This document shows, one piece after another, positions 17,917 through 24,779 of a stretch of DNA of 64,000 nt. A program made the position numbers and the translations under genes. Below the pieces are notes generated by a model, which was given only the letters and a program-made list of their open reading frames with translations, was not told where the DNA came from and ran no database searches. How positions within the stretch are numbered: the first letter of the stretch is position 1; every line of letters begins with the position of its first letter. This DNA is from Phycisphaeraceae bacterium (GTDB lineage: Bacteria; Planctomycetota; Phycisphaerae; Phycisphaerales; UBA1924): the NCBI GenBank assembly GCA_019636845.1, contig JAHBWV010000001.1, positions 3,038,001 to 3,102,000 of the forward strand. Reading direction: 5' to 3'.

Positions 17917-19889
17917 GCAACGCCTCACGCATCACCCTCCTCGTCTTTCTCGCGAGTGTCGCGGCTGTCCTCGCCCTGCTCGGATACGTCACCGCCCGCA
18001 TGCTCGACCTCGAGCAACAGGAACTGCACGCCAAGTTCGATGCACGACGCCAGGAAGACCTCCGACTCGCCCTCTGGCGCATGGACTCCGTGCTCTCCCC
18101 CATCATCGCCCAGGAAGCCGCACGCCCCTACTTCCACTACCTCTCGTACTACCCGGAACAACGCGCCTTCACACGTGTCTGGGAGCCGGTGCTCCCAGGC
18201 GAGGTCATCGTCCCGTCCCCGCTCGTCGAAGGCACACCCCCCTTCGTCCTCCTGCACTTCCAGCTCGGACCGATGGGCACGATCTACTCGCCACAGGTCC
18301 CGCAAGGCAACGATCGCGACCTCGCCGAATCTGAGCCGGGCGGGCCGGAACGCATCGAACGCTACGAGAAACTGCTCGCACGCCTCGGCCGCTTCGCGTC
18401 ACTCGATCCACCAGATCAGCAAACCCCTATCGACGCGAACGCCGCAGAAACAACCGCCACCGCAACCGAAACAGACCAGCGGACACTCCGCGACAACGCC
18501 CCCGCACCCCAGACAAGGCAGGAGCAGGCGTCATCCGAACTCGCCGAACGCGAATACGCCTATCGAAAGGACGCCGCGGACATCGCGTCCTCACCCGCCG
18601 CCGTCACCCCTCAGATCGCCCGTGCCCCGCCCCGCAGCGAATCGCGAAGCCGCCCCACCACCACCGACGACGACCTCTTCGCCGGGCTAGCCGAGCCCGA
18701 TCTTGAGAACATCAAACTCGCCGCGCCCGCCTCGATCATCTCCCCATCGCGCAGCAGCCGCGGCACACCCGGCGTCCGTGCCGCCCTCACCCAATCTCGC
18801 TTCGTCCCCCGCTGGCGAACCAACCCCGCAACCGGCGAGCCCGAACTGATCTTCTGGCGCACCGTCCGTGCCGATCACGCCTTCACCGTCCAGGGTTTCT
18901 GGATCGATTGGCCCGCGCTCCGCGATCACCTCCTCACACGGATAGAGGATGTACTCCCCGGAGCCATGCTCGAACCAGTCACCGACACCCGCGCTTCAAG
19001 GGCCGAGATCTCCTCGCGACTCCTCGCCACGATCCCCGCCATGCTCGTCCCGCCACCAACGCAGCCCCCCCCGATACCCCTCATCACGCCACCTCACATC
19101 ACACTCGGACTCGCATGGCTCGCAACGCTCGGCGCGATCGCAACCGTCGGGCTCTCGCTCCGCGCTTCGATCTCGCTCGGCGAACGCCGCGGCAGATTCG
19201 TCTCCGCTGTCACCCACGAGCTCCGCACACCCCTCACCACCTTCTGCCTCTACAGCCAGATGCTCGCGGACGGCATGGTCACCGACGACGCCTCACGCGC
19301 CGAGTACCTCCAGACCCTCAAGCACGAATCCACCCGCCTCCAACGCATCGTCGAGAACGTCCTCGACTTCGCTCGCCTCGGCCGCGCTCGCGCTCACTCC
19401 GCCCCGACACACACCCCCTCAGCATCCCTCCAGCAGATACTCGACCACGTCCTGCCGACACTCACACAACGTGTCGAGCAGTCGGGCATGTCCCTCGAAC
19501 TGGACATCAAGGACGACAACCTCAGCACAACCGCCGCAATCTCCAGCGATGCCGCCGCTCGTGTCCTCGTCAATCTCGTCGATAACGCCTGCAAGTACGC
19601 CTCCGATGCCGACGACAAACGCATCACGCTCTCAGCCCAAAGAGCAGACACTCGACTCCTCCTGACTGTCGCTGATCGTGGCCCCGGCGTCCCCCCTGCC
19701 GAACGCCGGCGAATCTTCAATGCCTTCGCTCGTGGGAAGCACCATGAAACCAGTGCGGCCCAGGGCCTCGGTCTAGGACTTTCACTGGCTCGTGCTATCG
19801 CCCGACAGCACGGAGGGGAGCTCTTGATCGAAAAAGCCACGCGCCAGGGTGCCGCCTTCACGCTGGACATCCCGATACTGGCCACATAA
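17913..19889 (+). CDS. Membrane sensor histidine kinase with a large extracytoplasmic region
   Basis: A 658-residue kinase beginning at GTG inside the regulator's stop codon. Helix 1 is at about 5-27 and helix 2 at about 390-415, so about 360 residues lie outside the membrane, including a Pro/Thr/Ala-rich stretch (about 165-260). The cytoplasmic part has the H-box SAVTHELRTPLTTF, the N-box NLVDNACKYA, the G1 box DRGPGVP and the G2 box GLGLGLSLA. There is no obvious HAMP domain between helix 2 and the H-box. The substrate sensed is unknown; the neighbouring secreted VWA proteins are possible partners. Confidence 0.92.
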   Translation: MSNASRITLLVFLASVAAVLALLGYVTARMLDLEQQELHAKFDARRQEDLRLALWRMDSVLSPIIAQEAARPYFHYLSYYPEQRAFTRVWEPVLPGEVIVPSPLVEGTPPFVLLHFQLGPMGTIYSPQVPQGNDRDLAESEPGGPERIERYEKLLARLGRFASLDPPDQQTPIDANAAETTATATETDQRTLRDNAPAPQTRQEQASSELAEREYAYRKDAADIASSPAAVTPQIARAPPRSESRSRPTTTDDDLFAGLAEPDLENIKLAAPASIISPSRSSRGTPGVRAALTQSRFVPRWRTNPATGEPELIFWRTVRADHAFTVQGFWIDWPALRDHLLTRIEDVLPGAMLEPVTDTRASRAEISSRLLATIPAMLVPPPTQPPPIPLITPPHITLGLAWLATLGAIATVGLSLRASISLGERRGRFVSAVTHELRTPLTTFCLYSQMLADGMVTDDASRAEYLQTLKHESTRLQRIVENVLDFARLGRARAHSAPTHTPSASLQQILDHVLPTLTQRVEQSGMSLELDIKDDNLSTTAAISSDAAARVLVNLVDNACKYASDADDKRITLSAQRADTRLLLTVADRGPGVPPAERRRIFNAFARGKHHETSAAQGLGLGLSLARAIARQHGGELLIEKATRQGAAFTLDIPILAT

Positions 19890-19962
19890 GGCCATAGATG
19901 GCGGTTATTGTGCCTAACAAAATAAAGACTTCGGAAAAGCCAACTACAAGCCGATATTTTTC

Positions 19963-19990
19963 TTGCGGCAGGCCTTGCGCCTGATATGCT
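19963..19990 (+). promoter_or_regulatory. Candidate promoter of the PEP-CTERM-like gene at 20167
   Basis: TTGCGG (-35, 19963-19968) and TATGCT (-10, 19985-19990) with a 16-base spacer. A start near 19997 would give a leader of about 170 bases that contains two hairpins. Confidence 0.45.
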
Positions 19991-19996
19991 TCTCCG

Positions 19997-20125
19997 GTCG
20001 GGCGTGAGACACCCGACGCTCCGAGTCATAGAGAGAGTTGACAGTCAGACAACGAGAGAGACAGAGGTTGGTCGCCGAAAGAGAGAGCGGTGCTCCAATC
20101 GAGCGGGTGGTGTAATCACTCGCTC
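19997..20125 (+). other. Structured 5' leader with two hairpins
   Basis: Hairpin 1 pairs 19997-20002 with 20012-20017 (GTCGGG/CCCGAC, nine-base loop). Hairpin 2 pairs 20101-20109 with 20117-20125 (nine pairs including one wobble, loop GTGTAAT). Between them is a purine-rich GA-repeat region. It does not match a riboswitch class I know. Confidence 0.4.
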
Positions 20126-20166
20126 CGCGGAATGAAAGAGTTGTTCAGACATAGGAGGTTTGTTCA

Positions 20167-20856
20167 ATGCGTTCTATCTGTACATGCGCGGTGCTTGCTG
20201 CCGCAGCAATCTTCGGTGCCACCGCCAGCGCGGGCACCGTTGCCACCGTCATCATCGAGGGTCAGTCCTACGAGATGGCATCCTTCATGGTCGATGGCGA
20301 GTTCCGCCTTGTTCCGGCCGTCTACACCTTCGGCACCACCACTGTCGAAGCGCTCGAGACCCCTCGTGACGCCTCGGCAGCGATGGCCTACGGCATCGCC
20401 GTCACCGACTTCGGAGCCCCCTCCGCCTTCTCCTTCGTCTTCTCCATGCCCATCACGCTCGATCCCGGTGCAACCTCGATCAGCTCCTCCATCGTTGGCG
20501 GCATGACCGACTTCACCGGCAACGGCGTCGGCGTCTTCACCACCGGCGGCAACGCCACACTCCAGCGCTCACACGTCAGCATGCCCGACTTCAACCTCGG
20601 CGTCGACGTCGGCGGCAATCAGTCCTACGGCCCCGGCCTCGCCGGCGCGAACTACACCTACGGACCTGTCGCCACCGGCCCCGTCGCTGGCCCGGATCTC
20701 TCCGGCTACGGCACGCTGACCATGTACCTCGACTTCGCCGCCTCCGGCGGCGGTGACGTCATCGTCCTCACCGGCTTCACCGAGATCATCGTCCCCGCGC
20801 CGGCCTCGCTCGCGATCCTCGGCGGACTGGGCCTCATCGCCCGTCGTCGCCGCTGA
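20167..20856 (+). CDS. Secreted PEP-CTERM-like protein
   Basis: A 229-residue protein with a strong AGGAGG (20153-20158) eight bases before the ATG. A signal peptide (1-22, CTCAVLAAAAIFGATASAG) is followed by a beta-rich domain of about 180 residues without a recognised family. The tail IIVPAPASLAILGGLGLIARRRR is a canonical planctomycete PEP-CTERM signal with nothing after the arginines. It should be exported by Sec and sorted by an exosortase. The gene is monocistronic: it has its own promoter-like sequence and a very strong terminator. Strong initiation and termination signals suggest high expression. Confidence 0.8.
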   Translation: MRSICTCAVLAAAAIFGATASAGTVATVIIEGQSYEMASFMVDGEFRLVPAVYTFGTTTVEALETPRDASAAMAYGIAVTDFGAPSAFSFVFSMPITLDPGATSISSSIVGGMTDFTGNGVGVFTTGGNATLQRSHVSMPDFNLGVDVGGNQSYGPGLAGANYTYGPVATGPVAGPDLSGYGTLTMYLDFAASGGGDVIVLTGFTEIIVPAPASLAILGGLGLIARRRR

Positions 20857-20888
20857 ACCAGCCGCGCAAGTCAACAAAGGTCTACCCC

Positions 20889-20922
20889 AGGCCTCCGTCC
20901 CCTCCGGACGGAGGCCTTTCGT
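20889..20922 (+). terminator. Strong Rho-independent terminator
   Basis: A perfect 12-bp stem (20889-20900 with 20906-20917) around a five-base loop, followed by TTCGTTG. It lies 33 bases after the PEP-CTERM-like gene and 50 bases before the convergent ruvA. Confidence 0.88.
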
Positions 20923-20970
20923 TGCGCCAATCGGCACCGAACCAGAGCACCTATCCGACCCACACACAAC

Positions 20971-21600
20971 TCAACGCGAAGCAAAGGCCGCCGCGACGAT
21001 CTGCTCCGCCGTCTGAAGCGTGGAATCACGTCCCGTCGCCCGGTCAACCATGCGCTCGGCATCTGCCCTGGACTCACCGAGCGCAACGAGCGTCGCGATC
21101 GCCTCAGCAACGGGGCCGGATGCCGGAGCCGCCGCCGCCCGGGGCTTGATCTCAACCCCCTCGTAACTCACAAACCCATCCACCTTCCCCGACAGTTCCG
21201 CGATCACGGTCTCCGCCATGCGCTTCCCGATCTCAGGCAACGCCTGGAGCGCCTTGGCGTCCCGTTCCGCGATCGACCGCGCGAACACGCCAGGCTCAAT
21301 CGCTAACGCCTTCAACGCCTTGCGATTCCCCATCCCCTTCACCGTCGTCAGAAGCTCGTAGAACCGGCGGTCGTGGATCGTGGCAAACCCCACCACCCGC
21401 GGCACAAACGACGCACCCTGCCCCTGACCCTCCAGATACTCCAGCGTCACCAGTTCGATCTCACGCCCAACCGACGCGCCTAACCGTTCCGACAGAAACG
21501 CCGGCACCAGCACCTCATACGTCAACCCGATCCCGGGGAGCGCAACCAGAACGCTCAACCCTTCCACCGCCTCCAAGCGACCGCTGATCTTCCTGATCAT
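20971..21600 (-). CDS. ruvA: Holliday junction branch-migration protein RuvA
   Basis: A 209-residue protein. The OB-fold domain starts MIRKISGRLEAVEG; the two helix-hairpin-helix repeats are visible as LLTTVKGMGNRKALKAL and LQALPEIGKRMAETVIAEL; and the C-terminal three-helix domain that contacts RuvB ends in QIVAAAFASR. RuvA tetramers bind the Holliday junction and direct RuvB-driven branch migration. Here ruvA stands alone; ruvB and ruvC are not in the window. The in-frame upstream codons are ignored because the family begins at MIRKISG. Confidence 0.95.
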   Translation of the reverse strand: MIRKISGRLEAVEGLSVLVALPGIGLTYEVLVPAFLSERLGASVGREIELVTLEYLEGQGQGASFVPRVVGFATIHDRRFYELLTTVKGMGNRKALKALAIEPGVFARSIAERDAKALQALPEIGKRMAETVIAELSGKVDGFVSYEGVEIKPRAAAAPASGPVAEAIATLVALGESRADAERMVDRATGRDSTLQTAEQIVAAAFASR

Positions 21601-21724
21601 GCTGCGAGCATAGCGTCCTCCCGCCGATCGCATGGGAATCGAGCTCTCGGCTCAGTCCCAGGCGGGCGTGTGCCGATAACTCCGGATGCGGCCGCTCCCC
21701 AGGGCCGCCCTGCCGGAGGCCACA

Positions 21725-23305
21725 ATGTCGACACTCTCATCCCATCCCGAGCCCACCAGACCCGCCTCGCGCCTCCGCCTGACCACCCCGGTCGCCGGCG
21801 AAGTCGCGCGCCCGCTCATCATCGGCACCGACCAAGCCGTCTCGGAACTCTGCGCCCAGATGGTCGCCCTGAGCGACCTCCCCCAGCCCACAGGGCTTGG
21901 CGAATCAGAGTTGCCTCGACTCACGCAAATGCTCGCCGAGATGAAACCCGACGGCGCGATCCTCACGTGCGAGCCAGAAGAAACACACAGGTTCGCTGAG
22001 GCGGTCCGCCTCCTCGAACAGCACGCCGTCCCGGTCGCAACCACCGCGCCGCTTCGATCCCTGCTCCCCTTCGCGCCCGCCCGCCACGGTGCCGCCGACG
22101 GCTCACGCGTCTACGTCGCCCCCGGCTCCACGTGGTCCTCCAACCGAATCGATCTCGCCTCGCTCATCAACCGCGAGCCGCGCCCCATCGATCGCGCCGC
22201 CGTATCAGGGCTCCTCAAGGGAAGACGCGTCCTGATCACCGGCGCAGGCGGCTCAATCGGCTCAGAACTCGCTCGTATCGCCGCATCCTTTGAGCCCTCA
22301 TGCGTCGCCCTCATGGAGCGATCAGAGAACGCACTCTTCGAGATCGATCGACAACTCGGCTCGTCCTTCCGCTCAGTCACGCGCCGCGCCGTCCTCCACG
22401 ATGTCGTCGATGCCGAACGAACGCTCAAGCTTGTCAGAGAACTCCGGCCCGATGTCGTCTTCCACGCCGCGGCACACAAGCACGTCCCGCTGATGGAAGA
22501 CCACCCCGCACACGCCGTCACCAACAACTTCTTCGGAACCAAATCGATCGCCGACGCCTCACTCGCCGCCGGCGCTGATCGCTTCGTCCTCATCTCCTCC
22601 GACAAGGCCGTGAACCCGACCTCGGTCATGGGCGCGACCAAGCGCCTCGCCGAGATCTACGTCCAGGCCCTGCACCGAGACTCCCGCGCAACACCGGCTT
22701 CGACCCCTCGCACACGATTCTCCATGGTCCGGTTCGGAAACGTCCTCGGCTCTTCGTGCAGCGTGGTGCCGATCTGGTCAGCCCAACTCGTGGACGGCGG
22801 GCCGCTCACCGTCACCGACACCCGCATGACACGCTACTTCATGACCATCCACGAAGCCGCAGGACTCGTCATCCAGGCCGCTTCGATCGACGACCCCTCC
22901 CCCACCGCGCCCGTCTACGTCCTCGACATGGGCGATCCGATCCGGATCCTCGATCTGGCACGGCGATTCCTCGACGCGCACGGATACGCCGCCAGACTCG
23001 TCGATCGCGATGGAAACCTCGTTCTCGATCCCGATGCACCCGACGAAGCAGGACGCGTCGCCCAGCGCATCGACATCCTGATCAGCGGCATCCGCCCGGG
23101 CGAGAAACTGCACGAGGAACTCGCCTACGCCGCAGAGAACCTGAGACCAACACCCTACGAGGGGATCGACGCCTGGGCCGGCACGCCCTGCACCAACCCC
23201 ATCCCCTCGCTCGTCGAAGCACTCTCTCACGCACGCCATGCAGAATCCCCCGATGCGGTGATCTCCACGATCAGGCGGCTCGTTCCTGAAATGAACCGAA
23301 CATAA
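21725..23305 (+). CDS. CapD/FlaA1-type nucleoside-diphosphate-sugar dehydratase/epimerase
   Basis: A 526-residue protein, started at the ATG five bases after GGAGG (21715-21719). The C-terminal part is a short-chain dehydrogenase fold with the NAD-binding motif LITGAGGSIGSELARI, followed by SSDKAVNPTSVMGATKR, the Met-for-Tyr active-site signature of UDP-GlcNAc 4,6-dehydratases. The N-terminal about 150 residues look like the soluble nucleotide-binding-like domain of CapD proteins, but the usual four membrane helices are absent. It modifies a UDP-sugar for capsule, O-antigen or glycan synthesis. A lone enzyme here; the rest of a polysaccharide cluster is not adjacent. Confidence 0.88.
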   Translation: MSTLSSHPEPTRPASRLRLTTPVAGEVARPLIIGTDQAVSELCAQMVALSDLPQPTGLGESELPRLTQMLAEMKPDGAILTCEPEETHRFAEAVRLLEQHAVPVATTAPLRSLLPFAPARHGAADGSRVYVAPGSTWSSNRIDLASLINREPRPIDRAAVSGLLKGRRVLITGAGGSIGSELARIAASFEPSCVALMERSENALFEIDRQLGSSFRSVTRRAVLHDVVDAERTLKLVRELRPDVVFHAAAHKHVPLMEDHPAHAVTNNFFGTKSIADASLAAGADRFVLISSDKAVNPTSVMGATKRLAEIYVQALHRDSRATPASTPRTRFSMVRFGNVLGSSCSVVPIWSAQLVDGGPLTVTDTRMTRYFMTIHEAAGLVIQAASIDDPSPTAPVYVLDMGDPIRILDLARRFLDAHGYAARLVDRDGNLVLDPDAPDEAGRVAQRIDILISGIRPGEKLHEELAYAAENLRPTPYEGIDAWAGTPCTNPIPSLVEALSHARHAESPDAVISTIRRLVPEMNRT

Positions 23306-23369
23306 GGCCTCAATTTATCGGTACATCATCCATTCTTGTGGATAACTTCACGCAGACCAATCGGGTAAC

Positions 23370-23397
23370 TTGATTGCGTCTGTGCGGGCCGGACAAT
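23370..23397 (+). promoter_or_regulatory. Candidate promoter
   Basis: TTGATT (23370-23375) and GACAAT (23392-23397) with a 16-base spacer, 82 bases upstream of the small unknown gene at 23479. Both hexamers are partial matches to the sigma-70 consensus. Confidence 0.4.
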
Positions 23398-23478
23398 CAC
23401 GTCTTGGAGCCGGCTTCCTCGTGGGAGTGCGGCACCCAGCAGCCGAATTCCGAAGAATGGGGAGGTGAGATCCAACCC

Positions 23479-23805
23479 ATGATCAGCACTGAACGCCAGC
23501 GAATGCTCCTCGAAACCGTCACGGCCCGAGACGAGGCCCACCACTTCCTCCGCGCCCTCGAAGACGCCAAAGTGCGCTCCGAGAAGCACCTGGCGGAGAT
23601 CGGCCAGCCCGACCACCTCAAAGCCGTCACCGGCAAGTCCGCCATGGACAACGCCATCGCCTCCACCCGGCGCCTCATAGAGACCTACGACCGTGTCCTC
23701 GGCGAACTGAAAGCCAACCTCTGCGATGAGGATCTTGCGCTCCTCGCTGCGCCGACCGACGCGTCCATGCACGCCTCCGCGCGTGTCACCGTGACAACCG
23801 CCTGA
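23479..23805 (+). CDS. Small helical protein of unknown function
   Basis: A 108-residue, charged and mostly helical protein (RDEAHHFLRALEDAKVRSEKHL). The start is set by GGAGGTGA (23461-23468), ten bases before the ATG. There is no signal peptide, membrane helix or known motif. It is followed after about 90 bases by dut. Confidence 0.6.
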   Translation: MISTERQRMLLETVTARDEAHHFLRALEDAKVRSEKHLAEIGQPDHLKAVTGKSAMDNAIASTRRLIETYDRVLGELKANLCDEDLALLAAPTDASMHASARVTVTTA

Positions 23806-23893
23806 GAGGCAGGCACCAGCGCCACGCCCGCAAGGTTCTCCACTCGCGGGCGCCGCCCGGCAAACCGTTCGTGCCGCCCCTACCTTCGTCGGC

Positions 23894-24379
23894 ATGAACC
23901 AGCACGTCACGTCCCGACCCATCGACGCAACAGGCGCACCAACCATGCGCGTCCGAAGGTTGTCGCGCGAAGCGGCCCTGCCGCAGTACAAGTCCGAGGG
24001 TGCCGCCGGAATGGACCTCGCCGCGTGCCTCCCCGCAGGACCGCTCACCATCCCCGCCGGTTCGATCGCGCGCGTCCCGACCGGAATCGCCATCGCCATC
24101 GAGAGCGGCTACGAGGGACAGGTGCGCCCCCGCTCGGGCCTCGCATCGAATCACGGCGTCACACTCCCCAACACCCCCGGAACAGTCGATTCGGACTATC
24201 GGGGCGAGGTGCTGGTCCCGCTCATCAATCTCGGACGCGATCCGTTCGTCGTCGAGCACGGCATGCGCATCGCGCAACTCGTCATCGCGCCGGTCGTCCG
24301 CGTGCGCATCACAGAGTCCGACGAACTCGACCAGACCGAGCGAGGCAGCGCGGGCTTCGGATCGACCGGCGTTCATTGA
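23894..24379 (+). CDS. dut: dUTP diphosphatase
   Basis: A 161-residue trimeric dUTPase with its conserved motifs in order: AAGMDLAA (I), RPRSGLAS (II), GTVDSDYRGE (III, with the catalytic Asp) and ERGSAGFGSTG (V, the C-terminal P-loop-like tail). It hydrolyses dUTP to dUMP, which keeps uracil out of DNA and supplies dTMP synthesis. The N-terminal about 17 residues before MRVRRLSRE are not typical, so translation could begin at the second ATG (23945); neither start has a clear Shine-Dalgarno sequence. Complements the uracil-DNA glycosylase at 59516. Confidence 0.95.
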   Translation: MNQHVTSRPIDATGAPTMRVRRLSREAALPQYKSEGAAGMDLAACLPAGPLTIPAGSIARVPTGIAIAIESGYEGQVRPRSGLASNHGVTLPNTPGTVDSDYRGEVLVPLINLGRDPFVVEHGMRIAQLVIAPVVRVRITESDELDQTERGSAGFGSTGVH

Positions 24380-24414
24380 GCACGAATCCGCGACGGATTC
24401 GCGTCACACACGCA

Positions 24415-24447
24415 TGAAAAACCAGCCCCGCCTTGCGACGGGGCTGG
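24415..24447 (-). terminator. Rho-independent terminator, minus strand
   Basis: A perfect 9-bp stem (24422-24430 with 24439-24447) around an eight-base loop, followed on the minus strand by TTTTTC. The nearest minus-strand coding gene ends 330 bases away, so it more likely ends a separate short transcript. It has no T-run in the dut direction. Confidence 0.75.
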
Positions 24448-24562
24448 CTGCTGAGGACGCATGGCCCACACGGGCCTCGCCAGGGGGCTGCTGATACCCA
24501 AGGCGAAACTGCGTCCTGGGAGGATCTGGGTCGCGCTCGGAAGCAAAGCACTCCAATCGAGG
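24415..24562 (-). ncRNA. Candidate small RNA of about 150 nt
   Basis: A TATACT -10 hexamer (AGTATA at 24569-24574 on the plus strand) lies about 115 bases upstream of an isolated strong minus-strand terminator. The -35 is weak (CTGGCG at 18 bases). The stretch holds several short GC-rich inverted repeats and no convincing open frame: the frames present run through the terminator. It does not match SRP RNA, RNase P RNA or tmRNA signatures that I know. An unread-through tail of the ABC transporter mRNA is the main alternative. Confidence 0.35.
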
Positions 24563-24779
24563 CATGTGAGTATACAAGCGATCAACGGCAATCGCCAGCG
24601 CACGGATGCACACGCCACGCTGTTCATCGGGTCGAGTGGACTTTCCAATGCCGCTCACCCGCATCGTCCTATATCTCGCGACACACACGGACTCTCCCGA
24701 TGCCCGACGCGTCAATGCGAACAAAGGTTCGGGAGTGTGCGCAGCACCACGCGACGCGAACCACCTCGCGCTGCCACAC
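24448..24779. other. Region without a coding gene
   Basis: Between the isolated terminator and the stop of the ABC transporter gene. Apart from the -10-like TATACT and the candidate small RNA, I see nothing I can assign. Confidence 0.4.

Noticed and set aside
24422-24562. SRP RNA or RNase P RNA at the orphan terminator
   Set aside because: Conserved core segments of both RNAs (GGAA tetraloop with AGCAG; GAGGAAAGTCC) are not found.
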